In this document: in pieces, positions 1 through 23,543 of the stretch
Numbering within the stretch: position 1 is the first letter of the stretch
Layout: each line of letters opens with the position of its first letter
Source of the DNA: Siniperca chuatsi
Taxonomy: Eukaryota > Chordata > Actinopteri > Centrarchiformes > Sinipercidae
Length of the DNA stretch: 64,000 nt
Direction of reading: 5' to 3'
Assembly (NCBI RefSeq): GCF_020085105.1
Contig: NC_058052.1
Location: 14,956,233-15,020,232 of the forward strand
Translations under genes and position numbers: made by a program
Notes under the pieces: model-generated
What the model was told of the DNA's origin: nothing
Database searches by the model: none
The model's input: the letters and a program-made list of their open reading frames with translations, nothing else

Positions 1-4903
<4,903 letters not shown>

Positions 4904-6916
4904 CACAGTGACACTGAGAAAGAGGGATGAAGCACACATCTTCCTCTTTATCATTCACTGGTCTTTACTAAACAACCACCCATTCATATACTCCCTCCAT
5001 GCTCTGACACAACTCTCACAGGAGACTGAGCCATCTTATCTGTTGTAGCCACCGGTAATACTCAGGTTCCCACTGACACACTCTGTCCCACCTCTGCCAG
5101 ACTTCATACCCTTAAAGTGCTGACTACAAGAGGGGCAGATCTGGAAAAAAAAACTTGATTAGACAAATCTAAACAACATAGTATTGGATTTATCCAGCCT
5201 TACACTGGACTGTATGGATCTCAGCAGGTTTTCATCACATGTTTTGTAGTAAACGGGACAAACCATGTCCATGTTACCTTTTTATGGTAGCTCTATCCAT
5301 AATGTTAACATTTAATCATGTCATTTAAGCCATAATGTGTTACTGAAACAGCAGCATAGCTTGTAATTTAATTACAGACTCTACCTGAACTTCATCTGGA
5401 CTCTAAAAAATCTCTCAATATGGAACCCAACAAGGTCCTTAGATGATATCTTAGCCAGCTTTGACCTTTTACTTGATCAAACGATGAATACAACAGCATT
5501 TATTATTTATTTGTCATTATGAGGCAGTTCCCACATACTGAAAATGTTGTTTGCACAGGGAACTGTCCTAATGTTGCCATAAGGGTGCCACCTACTGCCA
5601 ACACAACCCAGCACACTAGCCATCAGCTAAGAAGAAAAAGCCACTGGACAAGAGCACAATTTTTACACCAGATTAAAAAGAACACAATTATGAAAAAGCC
5701 ATAAATAAATTCTCAGCTTGAAGGACTACTACTTCTTGTATACACTGACCTCTCAGCAAGTTTAGAGGTGTATGCACAATTTTGAAAATACCTGTGCTAG
5801 AAATTTTCACAATTTCTTACCTGATTTTTATATGGAAGTGTCAGAATTACCAAAAGTAATTTTAAGATAGCAATATAAGTCATCTTACATACTGTACATG
5901 GCTTGAATTTATCACCACACTACCACATACTTGCACACAGTAAATGCATCCTTCCTACGTGAATGCATGTGTCCTTCATACAGTCTGTTTGGTATGTCTC
6001 TTCCCATTAAACATTCCCTCCTCTCTGTAGAGGTTGTAGATGTAGCTGTATGAACACAACTTAAGTGTTTCTGTGAAACAGCCTCACTTATCCACCTTTT
6101 CTCTTGATGTTACCACCTTTATAAAAAATCGTTAGCCTGTTGTTTGATGCATTCAGTAGAACACGTAGGAACGAGCAAATTCATACCATTAGCTACCATA
6201 TTAGCCACTTTTCTATGTACAGTTCATCTCACTAAAGCTGCATACGCCAATTAAAAATAAGCTAGGGGTTTGGGGGTTTGGATCTCTGGATCTAGGGATC
6301 CAAATGGATATTATGAGTATTCTTGAGGAAGAGTAGTTGCTACTTGCATGTTTGTTTATGTTGCTTTTCCTGCAGAATTATCCCCAGTAGAAAGCCCTGT
6401 TTTTCCATATGCATGCTTAAGTAAAGGGATGCATGAATAGGATACCAATCTACAGTAACTTCTCCCCACAGAGATGCGGTGTGTGTGACTTACTGAAACC
6501 TTAAGCAGCTGTAGATTTTAAAATGAACATCACATAGAGGATAACAAAGAAACACAAAACAACAAGGCTGCAATTTTCATATGTAGCGTTTTAACTGTTG
6601 CCATTAAGGCACAAGGGGATGGGGACTTCAGAAAGAGTCAAAGGTCACTGTATCTACCGGAGAGGGCGGGGAAGGCCATTTAATGCTACTCACTGAAGGA
6701 AAATTTTAAGCCATTGTTCTAGAAATCATATATTAGTGCAATAATGAAATGATTTGATCCTTTTAAAAATGTGAGTGGTAGCTGCAGCTCAGGTTGGACA
6801 AAGCTGATCTGCATTGTGAAATCCTGGCAGGTACACTGCTTAACAGAACAGAGAGCGAAAGATATGAAAGAGGAAATCAATATGACACACGCTGACGTCA
6901 AGCCACCACCTCCCTT

Positions 6917-6919
<3 letters not shown>

Positions 6920-6966
<47 letters not shown>
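6920..6966 (+). repeat. (CA)n microsatellite
   Basis: About 23 uninterrupted CA units, read directly from sequence, in the interval between cnnm1 and got1. Confidence 0.98.
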
Positions 6967-6970
<4 letters not shown>

Positions 6971-8383
6971 GTGTTTGGGAACGCTCAGTGATATAATTTA
7001 TTCTGCCTGGTAAGGCTATGGAAGTACAAAGGATACTGCACTGTTAAACTATTCACATTGACCCCTCTGTATACACAGAACATGCAACGGGAAGTCCTTT
7101 GATCTGACAACTGACTCTGAGCAAGAGGATTTGTGCGAATCAGAAACTCTCAGCTGAATGCTTTGAGAGATTTTGCAGTTGGTTAACACTGATTTATATT
7201 TGTACGGGTCGATACACTGTTTGTTTGGGATAAAAAGGCTAAGTTACATTTTGTAATGTAAAATTCAGATGATTATATATGTTACCCAAATATATCAAGA
7301 GACAAGACTATATGATATACACAAGGGATAGTTAATAAAGTGACTGAACTACTATTTTTGTCTACTTTTTGTTTCTGCTATTTATATTTGTCCAATTTAA
7401 ATTACTATAAAGTGTATATATGCATATACTGCTTTTTTTTTCTCTGGTCATTCACGTCAAATGATTTGTACAGGGGCTTGTATAGGCTGTTGCATAAATA
7501 CAAACTTATCATTAAACCCATATCAATTACAACATATATGACAACAATACATAGTTATAGGTCTTTATTAGTGTAGTTAATTCATGTCATTAGACGGTCT
7601 TGTGAGGACATTTTCAGCTTGAGTTAATTTGCTAAACAGTATGACTGCTTTATTGGTGTACTGTGCACAGTGACACAATAGCAAACTGGTTGATCATTAG
7701 TGTGTTTGTGCCGTGAGGGTCTTGCATAATAGTGCACTAGTGCTACGAACAGACAATCGGAGAACAGAGATCACTCTGGAGTCACGACACCTGTTAAGAT
7801 AGTTTGGTGCCATTTGTGCTCCATAAATACAGATTAAAAGTGAGGTAATTAGTATAACCCCTTTGGGCAGAAGACAGTATCATTAATAAATGACATTGTT
7901 CAAGTTAAAAATATCTTCCTGAGGACAGTCATCGCTTGTTTACATTGCATCCAGCAATAAACGTAATACTGCTACTTAATTCATTATAGAGGTGATAAAT
8001 ACGATATGTACTAGAATTGCTTCCTGCAATTAAAGCTGCATTGAGTCAGTTTGGTCATGTTAATATTATTCTGTTTTTCAAGTGTTCTTAACAATTGTTA
8101 GACTGCAGGCTAAATAAAATTGGAAATGTGATATTAATACTTGGAATAGATGAATCATAACAGTATGACATTAAAAAAAATTGACAGTGGAGTCGGCACC
8201 GCTGAGGTAACTGCAACACAGTCACAGATGTACTAACCCCCTCAAAGGTCCTGGTAATGACACATACACTAATAGTACACTACATATAAAAAAAAAAAAA
8301 TCAGTGATGTCAAACTAAGTACACACTAAAATTAGGAGACCAACATGAAGAAAACAGGGGGACAAATTATAAACACAATTACT

Positions 8384-8540
8384 TAAAGGAATAATTCCCA
8401 TATTTGCTGTCTTACAGAGAGTTAGATGAGAAGATGAATATCTTAATCATCTTTGTGCGTTCAGATATAAATAGGTCCAAGATGTGTTTAGCCTAGCTTA
8501 ACACAAAAACTGAAAGGAAGGGGAAACAGGGCCAGTCTGT
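8384..8540 (+). mobile_element. Partial copy of the teleost fold-back repeat (family B)
   Basis: Same order of motifs as the left end of the 17201-17640 element: AAAGGAATAATTCCC, then GAGAGTTAGATGAGAAGAT, TTTAGCCTAGCTTAACACAAA and GGGAAACAGGGCCAGTC. The right arm is missing. It lies 127 bases beyond the got1 stop codon, so it probably forms part of the got1 3' untranslated region. Confidence 0.6.
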
Positions 8541-8666
8541 ATATTTGTGCAAATGAGAGTTTATGTTTGCTCCAGGAAATCTGCTGGATACAAACACTTT
8601 CCCTGGAATCAGGTGGCTCAGGGCTGGAAAGGAGGAATCGCTGAGAACTGTGGGTTGTGTAGTCTT

Positions 8667-13938
<5,272 letters not shown>

Positions 13939-14846
13939 AGCTGTTATTTATTTTACTGGAGACTGGACAAGCGGTTACCGGGACAGCTAACAGGATGAAG
14001 CAGGACTTTCACCTTCAAATTGGACTTAGGGAATGTAAAGTGGGAGTGAGCGGATTTACCAATATAAATCTAGATGTATCTGCCAAGCCAATCCCAGCAC
14101 TGATCCCGGTCAGAACAAAGTTCAAGAAAACACGCAGAGGGGCTGTTGACCAATGAATACCTCTGTAGCATGACTGACAAATGTCACAACAAATGATTGG
14201 CGTTGAAAGTGCGTGGTTCAGGATTGTATTGCAATAAAGGAACTTGCCACAAGGTGGTGCCACAACCTTATTAAAGATTGTATCAGGAGCTTCCCAGCAG
14301 GCACTGACCAGAACCACTGATGGCACGAGTTTGTTCTGCACAGTGTTATGTCTTCCATTTATAGATAAAATAACACATATGAAGGTCAAATGACTCACAT
14401 GGCTTAATCCTTAACAGTGCAAGCTCTATTTCAGAAGGTGAGGCTGTACATCTCATCATAAATGTCAATTTTAACTCTAACTGAACAGACAGCCCATGCT
14501 TGGGCTCGACAATGTTTGAGTGAGAGCATGTTAGGCTGTGCAAATGAGTATGCACAAGGATTTCCATCTGTTCTGTCCTGAAGGCCTCGGCTGAGCTTTG
14601 GTGTAAACACGGCGGCTCCTCTCTGCTCTCCCTGCAGCTGTCTGCAGGAGCTGAAGTGGTTGATAAATGAGGGCCACTCCAGCCTGCTCTCCCTTACCAG
14701 GAGCGTGACTTTGCTGGAAAGCTTTTTGGCCACACTGGAGCCTCAATGCTGGCTCTTAATGTTTCTGTCTGGCAGAGAAGGGGCTGTTGGATGGTTTGAC
14801 CTAGTTTGTGTGGTTAAATTCAGTGATGGTGGGATACATTAAGACA

Positions 14847-15844
14847 GTACCACCTTCTAATAAGGGATAGTTTATATTAAGTGTTTATAACTTGTAACTA
14901 ATTACTTTACAGATTAAGATTGTACACACAAAAGATCATCAGTTTGTAAAATATACATTGATGCAATTGTTCAATAATTGAAATACTGAACATATAAATA
15001 TTAAAATCAGCTCCACTTTCACCGGCTACAACACTAAAATGCTGCTTACATATTAGTGATTCAGTAATAATAATCCACTAGTGTAATATACATAATAATA
15101 TAACACTCTGTTAGGTCCATTGTGTATAACAAGAACTTTTTCCTTTGATACGTTAAAGTACATTTTGCTGATAATACTACTAAATCAGTGCTTGGTCTTA
15201 ATTACACTGTTGATGAATAGGCTGTTGCATGGCCCAACTGAGTTTGTGTAGTTAAACTTAGGCATCTTTTATTAAGTTCTTCTAACTTGTATTTAATGTC
15301 TTTATTAATGGTGATAAGTTCTTACTTCTCCCTCAATTCAAAAATGTGTTTTGCTCATTTGTCATTTGGATCTTTTACCGTCACACATACAATTTCAAAT
15401 GAATGCTAATGCTGCTCAGTGTTTGCTGGATGTGTAAATAGTCAATTATTAGTTATTAAACTCAGTCATTGTGGAATACATTAATAGTCAATAAATTAAT
15501 TAACGCTTTGAAGCTCAGTAATACACTATTAATAAGGACAACTTTTTAGATTGCGAAAAAACCATTGGGATGGTAAGTTGTTAATAAACTGAACTTGATC
15601 CTGATGCTCTGAAGCTTTATTACAGAAAACTAGTGGTCCGACAGTCTAATGGTGTGTTATTCCAGATTAATTAAAGAGAAAGCTAAAAAGACAAAACAAG
15701 TAATGCTTTTGGAGGATGTACACAGGCCAAAAGTTGTCCTTAATAACGGCTTATTTCTGATTTATAAACCACGAATAAATTACTTATTATAGTTCAGTTA
15801 CGCCTTATAAACCCTTAATAAAGTATACTTTACAAAAGTGGTAC
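14847..15844. mobile_element. Possible degenerate inverted-repeat element
   Basis: The left end reads GTACCACCTTCTAATAAGGG. The right end read on the other strand is GTACCACTTTTGTAAAGTA, then TTTATTAAGGG. The interior is AT-rich with many TTAATAA/TTTATAA words and no ORF. Only about seven terminal bases match exactly and no clear target duplication is seen, so the boundaries are tentative. Confidence 0.35.
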
Positions 15845-17200
15845 AATTAATTCTAATACCAGTTATCACAGAACACTGAGTTACTATATTCCCCCTCCTG
15901 TTGTGTCGCAGATGTTACTCACTTTCCCCATACCTGGTACCACCCCCACTCATCTCCACGCTTCACTTTGACAGTAGATGTTTTCATTCTTTCCAACCAG
16001 GTGAGGGTGTCTCCTATGTTAGCTATCACTGTCAGCCCTGCAATTATGGGATTTGAGCTCCCAGAACAAGGCTCGGGGGCCCAGGGCAGGGTTTGGTGTG
16101 TTCGTACTGGGGAGGCCCCGGGACAACGGTCTGGGCTGTGATGTGAAGTGTGAGTCAGAGCAAGGAGTGACAGGAGTAGCCTCTGGCAAGACAGTGCCCA
16201 CAGGGGGAGTGTGTCACATCCAGATCAGTGCGTTAGTCAGCCAAACACTCACAGGCACCTTCTCTGCATTTCCTTGACATTGACGCGTGGAACATTTATT
16301 TTGGCATCTAGCAGCGTAATGCAAATATGACAACAACAAAAAAAGAGTAGTGCCTACAAGGTTTCTTTTATCGCAGTGTTTTCATTTTGCATGCAAGTTA
16401 TCATTGTTGCTGTGGGACTCTGACACTAAAACACACAAAGGCACACATTCAGGCACAAGACATCACATTCCAGCTGTGGTACCACTGAAACACAAACAGG
16501 AGCGTGTGCACACACACACTGCAGCACATTCCAAGGGGGACGTTGCAGCGTTGCACATGTTGCGATGGCCTCTGTGTCTCTGGGTCAGAGCGCCGTGGTG
16601 AGTGACCACCTTTTTAGCTTCCTGCCTTGTTTGTTTTCTAAAGACAGTGTCATCAATTCTCTAACAAGGGACTAGACACAGCAACAACAAAGAGCACAGG
16701 ACTTCCCTGTTGCTCCCTGTGTAGTCCAATGACTGATGGAGCATGCATGCAATAACAGACATCAGCGCTCTGTGCGTCTGACTACATTCCGACTAGTGTA
16801 TTTGTGTGTGAGTACATGCCTTTGTGTGCTCCATTTGATATCGTGACATAAAATCAGTTTTTTTTTTCTTGTGCATGCAAACATTTACCCTGTACTCTCT
16901 ATGTACATCTGATAAAAGACATTATGCAACTGCACCTGAAGTTAAAGTATTAGAACCTGTATGAGTGACAGAAATTGCTTGGATTAGTGTATTCAAATTA
17001 GGTGTAAATATAATTTTCCAGATTATACAATAATTACTTTGGAAAATGCAAATACTTCGACATCCCATCAGTAAGACACCCTTGGCTATGTTGGCTTCTT
17101 CATTTTTGTTAAGACTCACTGAGACTAAGACCATATACCATCTGAGATGGCTTTCTGAGAGAAATCCTGACAATGTCACTACATGTGCCACTCACACAAA

Positions 17201-17640
17201 ATTAAGGATTAGTTCAACATTGTGGGAAATACGTTTTTTCGCTTTCCTACCTTGAGTTGGATGAAAAGATTGATACCACTCTCAGAACTGTGCAATAAAT
17301 ATAGAGCTATGCAGCCAGCCGCTGTTTAGCTTAGCTTAGCACAAAGACTGGAAACAGGGGCAAACAACTAGCCTGGCTCACAAAATCCACCTACCTGCAC
17401 CTCTAAAGCTCACTAATTGGCACTTTACATTTTGTTTGTTTTCATCCGTACAAAAACCAAAGTGTTAAAACAAGTTACGGTTTTACCGGGGTTAACATGT
17501 TAATTAGTGAGCTTTAGAGATGCTGCTAGGCGGATTTGGTTACCTTGGGACAGAGCCAGGCTAGCTATTTCCCCCTGTCTTCAGTCTTTGTGCTAAGCTA
17601 AGCTAACAGGCTAATGGCTGTACAGTTAGCGTAATATTTA
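17201..17640. mobile_element. Fold-back repeat (family B) with long inverted arms
   Basis: Left arm about 17316-17430 (GTTTAGCTTAGCTTAGCAC, AAAGACTGGAAACAGGGG, CTAGCCTGGCTC, CTCTAAAGCTCACTAATT). Right arm about 17491-17620 is its reverse complement (AATTAGTGAGCTTTAGAG, GAGCCAGGCTAG, TCAGTCTTTGTGC, TAAGCTAAGCTAAC). The two arms can form a hairpin with a loop of about 60 bases. The leader (AAGGATTAGTTCAACATTG) matches a repeat very common in teleosts. No ORF. Confidence 0.8.
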
Positions 17641-17882
17641 TCTGAAAGGTTCTGTTTATGAGATTCTGAACATTAATATAGCAGCAACAACTATTTGCTA
17701 TGAACAGATATGGAGTAATGGCGTCCTGAGCAGAGGATGACGTCACACCCCCTCTGCCTGTGTTGTTATCAGAGCCTCTTGTGCTTTGTTTATACAGCCG
17801 CACGTTAGTGCATGTGAGTCCCTCGTGTGAAACTGTTCTTCTGTGAGGAGAGCGAAAAAATGGCTCTAACGCAGTGAATAAA

Positions 17883-18471
17883 GGATTTATTTTGACCAAA
17901 CCAGAGTTGGTGATTGTTGGAACAGTGGAAAGACTAACAAAGATGGTATGGGGTGAGTTTTATTTTGTTTCTGTCAAGTTTGAATGAAGTGTGTTTACCG
18001 ATGAGCTGCGAGGTAAAATTATTGTTTTTTTCAATGGAGTCTGGTTACGAGGGAGAGCGCTATAATGGCTTACCATTATAATGGTTTCTGGTTAAACAAA
18101 AAGGATCTTACTGTCAAACAAAAAGGTCTGTCTCTGTAGGGATCTTTTGCATAATGTTGTCTGATACTTAGAATAACAATCTGAGCCTGTCAGTGGCAAA
18201 AACAAACACTTTTAGTGGACGTACTTTGACAGGCGCATTTGTCCACAGCAGTCATTGCAGCCTGTTTCGCGGCTGCCAGCTGAGGCATAGAACAGAATAT
18301 TTTGGTGAATTAAGAATTTATTTTGACCAAACCACAGTTAGTGATTGTTGGAACAGTAGAAAGACTAACAAAGACGGTTTTGGTGAGTTTTATTTTGTTT
18401 CTGTCCAGTTTGATGAAGTGTGTTTTACAATGATCTGCAAGGTAAAATTACTGTTTTTCTCAATGGAGTCT
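17883..18471 (+). repeat. Direct duplication of about 160 bp within repeat-derived DNA
   Basis: 17883-18045 and 18314-18471 are near-identical: both run from ATTTATTTTGACCAAACCA through GATTGTTGGAACAGT, AAGACTAACAAAGA and TGAGTTTTATTTTGTTTCTG to CAATGGAGTCT. About 270 bp of different sequence separates them. It directly follows the fold-back element, so it may be part of a larger compound repeat. Confidence 0.85.
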
Positions 18472-18639
18472 TGCGGGCCATAGCGGCCATTTGCTTTGGT
18501 CTGAGATGCTGGTGCTCTAGTGCGACATTTAGTGGCAGTGAATGTCACGTACAGCTCCTTTGGAGAGAGTATCAATCTTCTCATCTAACTCTTGGCAAGA
18601 AAGTGAATCAGCAGATTTCCCAAACAATTCCTGTAAATA

Positions 18640-18710
18640 ATAATAATAAACTTCATTTATATAACACTTTTCTTAAACAAAGTTACAAAGTGTTTCAAAG
18701 TAAAACTACA
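18640..18710 (+). mobile_element. Retroposon-tail-like fragment
   Basis: An (AAT)n run is followed by AACTTCATTTATATAACAC and CAAAGTTACAAAGTGTTTCA. It resembles the 3' tail of retroposons widespread in fish genomes (CATTTATATAGCAC...AAAGTGCTTTACA). Family not determined. Confidence 0.4.
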
Positions 18711-21700
18711 AGTAAACCAGAAATAAACCATAAAAACATTTTTATTTGTCTTGCGTACCACTAACTTTTTTAAAAACTGTGTAATGTACAGTATGTATTT
18801 AAAAATGGGTACTGTTCACATATTTGATCTAATATTTGACAAGTACGATCATATCTATAAAGGTCTGCTAATATGCTTATCACTTTTTACTGATGTGGCC
18901 TTTACCCCATAAGGCTGGGTGGAACCTCAAACACAAGGTCTACAGTGTGCTATTCAAATTGATTGATGTTGTCTTTTGGCCAACTCAGGCTCTCCAGACT
19001 TCAGCTTTATATAAATATGCATGCAAAGAAACAAAGACAGGAAGTTAAAGACTCATGTCTGAATTTTTACCCTGACTGCTTATTTTTTGTCTGCATAAAG
19101 CAAATTGCCACAAAAAAAATGAAGAAGAAGAAGAAGAAACTTGACCATGTCTCTCACAATCTCTAATGATGTGATATTTTATTAATCCACATACAGAGAT
19201 CATCTGATTTCATTCTCCCCTTCACAGAGAGGTTCAGTCAGCTACAGAACAGGGACTCAGTAGCTATATGAGGGCGGATGCCTGCTAACACCGGGGCTTG
19301 GATCAAAGTCGTCCAGTTGAAGGACAGTCTCCCTGTTCAATTGAACTACAGCATTACCAACGACCATTATTATCAACAGCAAGACAGGATGCTGAAACTG
19401 CATTGCTTGGTATTTTATACAGTAATTATTTACAAAAATTGAACTTTACTCATAAGGATTACGAGTTTTGCCAAAACAAAATGTCACTATGATAAAGATA
19501 CCACCATGGTTGCTGGAGAGACAGTAGTATTTTCTCTCAAGGATGTTTACCTCTAGAAGCCAGGATGCATGCATGCTTTTATTTTACAGCAACATTGTCT
19601 TTCCCAAGAGAGCCATTACTGACTGACCAAGTTAGAGAAAGTCCCTCCAGTAGCAAGCTGAACTTGATTCAACCTTTTGATATTTTTAATATTTTTTCAG
19701 CAGCTCTGGCCAAGTAGGACAGAACATACAAGCAGCTAGGGGGAACATTCAAGGCCCACACATCCTTTTCAGCGAAAGCCCGCCTCCCTGCAGTGTCTTT
19801 ATCTAAGTGGCATGTGTGGCAGCAGAGAGGATAAGCATATTTAGGTTGCATGTTTCCTCCCAAACGACATTCCCAACACCGTAGATCACAGACATTACAG
19901 CCCTTACATCCCCCTGTTAGCGCTCATATATACAAACACACACCTGCTGGGGCAAGGCTGTCTGGGAGAGAATTACAGCAGGCTAATTTATGAGACTCAA
20001 GGGAGGGCAAAGGGCAGTGGACCCAGACCGGCCTGACCTCACATCCTCCTTTCATGGTCTCCAAGTTAGACCCTTGATACACAGAACACAGCTTTGGTTC
20101 TCAAGCACATCACCCTCTCACAGTCTTTCAAACAGACTACCTAATTAGGGTATCATTTTTCCTAACCTGGTTAAACACAATGAGCCCTGAGGGACTGTTT
20201 TAACAGGCAAGTTGGCTATCACCTCATGGGCCCGCTATGGTGAAATATCTGGCATTTTCAGAGGCGAAGGTAAGTGGGTGAGAACAGGGTTTGGCTAAAA
20301 CCCTGGCCCCCGGGCTCGCCTCTGGCCTCCTTATTTCCTCCAGCGAGAGGTGCTGTCATCCGTCACCCTGGCCCAGGCAGGGGTACAATAGCACAGTCTG
20401 GGTCCTGGCTACTGACACCATCACATGGGCTGCTGATAAGACTCACCTTCCGGGACCCAGAAGAGCTGCGCCATTACTGACTCACAACAGTTTGGTCCTA
20501 TGCTATTCTTACAGATGACAATGAAATAAAAGGAAAAAGGAAAGTGCATTATGATCTACATGAGGCAAGCACACTCTGCATGTAATTGTGCTTTCTTCTA
20601 TATTTTCAAGATCTTTTCATCTTTATGTCCTCATCACTCCCATATTGCAACACGCTCTCCTAATGCAAGATTCTGGGGAAAAGCTATCACACCCTCTCTA
20701 ATAGTCACTCTTGGACTCACACACAACATGGAAAACAGATGGTACAGACACACTTGAGCTAATCTATTTTCCTAATGTAACAAACTATTGTTGTTATGGG
20801 CTTATTATAAGCACTGTAAGACAAATGGATAGTCATACTTCAGTTCCTCATCACACATCTAGGCTGATATAGTGACACCTGTAAACAAACAGCTCCTTTG
20901 TAGAAAGATGTTAAGTGCGCCTCTACAAAGCTCTGTCAAGTCATAATAACACACGTGCTTTCACACACACATATACGCTAAACAAGGCCTGTACAGACAC
21001 TGGAGGTGTTGATGCTTTCTTTACGCAGAGTTTACTACTGCGGTAAAACCATCAGATACCAATCGCCTCTCGGCTTTACAGAAGCTGAGACTACAGGGGA
21101 AAGATAATAGCAGTCATTACCAAGTCATCAAACTTCCATTCTTTGTCGGGGGATCTGCTGCCTTTAGAGAACATTCAACCCTACATCTCAGAGTGGTTTT
21201 CTGGGCCTGCAACCACTGATATGACTGTACACCTGCCACTCTGCAGAGAAGGCGCTCCTTCAACAGGTTAGACTGTCAGTGATATGGAGAGAAGGGGGGG
21301 CAAGAAGAAACATGTTCAGCACTGCCTGGCAAGCCACCAACTTTAAAGAAACTCACCAGAAAGTGAATTGAGAAGAATGATTGAAATTTGACTGCTGCAG
21401 AGGTGGAAAGTAGATATGTATTTAGTTAGTTATATTTCAAATGCTCTTTGTTTAGCGTCCAACAAATGTGTTGAGAGCTCTGCAGCCTCTCCGGGCCTGA
21501 CCTCCGCTGTGGGCCTGACCTTACCCAGCTTATCACGATGATTCTGAAATGAAGATGATGTATTGGAGAGTCACATTCAGCACCGAGCAGCTCCTTGACA
21601 CTCTCTGGGAGTCTGGGTTTTGTTACAGGCAGGAAACAGACTCTTCCGCTGCGTAAACACGCTTCTCTGCTTGGCCACTTTTGGGCTGCCGGTGGCACGC

Positions 21701-23480
21701 GAAGACGGTCAGTTGAGGACCGGCGAGGCTGTACGCGCGTGCGTGTTTAGGGTTGAAAAGCTAATTGAGCCATTAGCGCGGTAACCCGAGTCTCTGACCC
21801 GTGACGCTTTCAGTTCACATGAATACTGAATACTGACTGAATTTTCGCATCGTCACCGATAGTCTCTTAAAACCATAATAGTTTGAATCATTTAGATGCT
21901 GCATTCTTTTGTCTACCCCCCCACCGTCTTATTTAAATTAACAATTTGCACCTAAAACAAATCTCAAATTAGTCAAGTCATTTCGTCGTTGCCATCGTGC
22001 AACGTTGATTTGTGTGTTGAGTCTGAATCATTGCACTCAATAAACAACACTGTGTCAATATTTGGGAAACAAATTGGCCACATTTACTGCCTTTGGGAGA
22101 ATTTTACGAGCCAATACATTCCTCTTAAGTCCTCATAAATTCCACCTAACTCGTGCAAAATCACCTGCGACTGTGTGAAAATGACCAGTGGTTGTCCTTA
22201 TAAGTAAATATTGAGAAAGACTATAATGTATGCTGTTCAATCAGTGTCCCAGGGCACAAGCTCAACTGACCATCAAAAATCTCAATTTCTTTTTGCGGGA
22301 GCTTATTTGGAAAGGCTTGAGTGTTACTACACTAATGCCTATTTTCTCCGCAGACCTAAATCCTTTCCCGGCTTTTCCATTCCACTTAAATGGACCATTT
22401 TAAAGACATAGATCTCCAGAAGAGGGGAAGACGCTGCCCTAATCTAAACAGCGCCTTGTCGATGGTGAGCGGATGAGATTATGTCGGCATGCCTCTCTTT
22501 TTCTTTCCACACGGTTTAGGAGCAATGGGCCTTCAGACCCTGGCGCCTGCACTTGGCCACAGATAGGCGACCAGGAGAGAGGTGTCCCGTTTCAGCATGT
22601 TTGCCCTTTGGCACAAAGGTAAAATTCAAGAGAAGTTTCACATATATTTTCTGTGTTTATTATTTATTAAATAAGATAAAACATGTTGGGAATACTGGGA
22701 ATCTGCTAACACGAATCTGTTATGGGAGTCAGGCGCCCAATGTAACGAACTAAACGTAACTTTTTAGAGCAGGTTTGATTATTATTATTATTATTACTAT
22801 AAAGGGATTTAAAAAAAAATTATCAAATCGACATTCAAGCTTTTCTTTAGTCAACTTGTATGAATTGCCGCAAATGAAACGGATCATTTTAATCGAGCAA
22901 ACTGTCTTTTAATATTTTACTCAGGGCTTTTTTCGGAAATACTGACCTGATGTCAAGGGAAAGCATCATCGTGGCCAAATTTTGGTGGGGAAAAAAATAC
23001 AACTTTCTCAAATTAAGGAGACATAAATAAACGACAAAGCACTAAAATTATTCTTCATTCCTCCTTTGCCAATTTTATCTCATTTCCCACAGTTGCGGCA
23101 TATTATCTTATCCATGGATTGCCGAGACAGGAAACGAAGATATGCCTAATCTTAAAACCACCTTAGTGATGATGGGAAGAACTGTGAAGTCGTGGGACCA
23201 TTCAGCAGAGACAAGAAGATGATAAAAGCCATTCGAGTTACCAGATAAACTGCACCAATTACTTAGGTGTGGCACCAAATTAAGGATTTTGCTGCATAAA
23301 CTTTTTAATTATACAAAATTAAAAGGCTTTTGTACTGCCTTTTCAGTGTTAACTGCTTTCTTTTTGGAAAATAAAAACATGTAATAAAAACGTCCTTACC
23401 TTTAACACCTTTAACAGTCTGTGGGGAGTCGATGGTGTTAATATTATTTCATAAATTAGGCCTATATGTCTTCCGGACAC

Positions 23481-23487
23481 AGAGAGA

Positions 23488-23542
<55 letters not shown>
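23481..23542 (+). repeat. (GA)n tract upstream of nkx2.3
   Basis: A nearly pure AG run of about 60 bases (one AAGG interruption) ends about 346 bases before the nkx2.3 ATG. CT-rich sequence follows (CTCTCTCTGTCCCTCCCCC) and then a CRE-like GACGTCAC at 23574. It probably sits in the promoter or 5' untranslated region. Confidence 0.97.

Positions 23543-23543
<1 letters not shown>

Larger units (their letters stand above)
4904..8666. other. Non-coding: cnnm1 3' flank and got1 3' flank (convergent genes)
   Basis: cnnm1 and got1 are transcribed towards each other here, so both 3' untranslated regions should lie in this stretch. A possible cnnm1 AATAAA is at 5704-5709 and a possible got1 signal (TTTATT on +) at 7649-7654; neither is proven. 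No coding exon was found. It also holds a CA microsatellite and a repeat fragment, listed separately. Confidence 0.6.

Noticed and set aside
6920-6966. Repeated units resembling a CRISPR or tandem array
   Set aside because: Simple dinucleotide microsatellite in a vertebrate genome; no spacers.
14015-14398. 127-codon minus-strand frame upstream of got1
   Set aside because: No domain and no splice link to got1, whose first exon already begins with a proper start; likely chance in promoter DNA.
20274-20518. Two overlapping frames in a GC-rich island
   Set aside because: Composition effect (few stop codons in GC-rich DNA); no recognisable protein.
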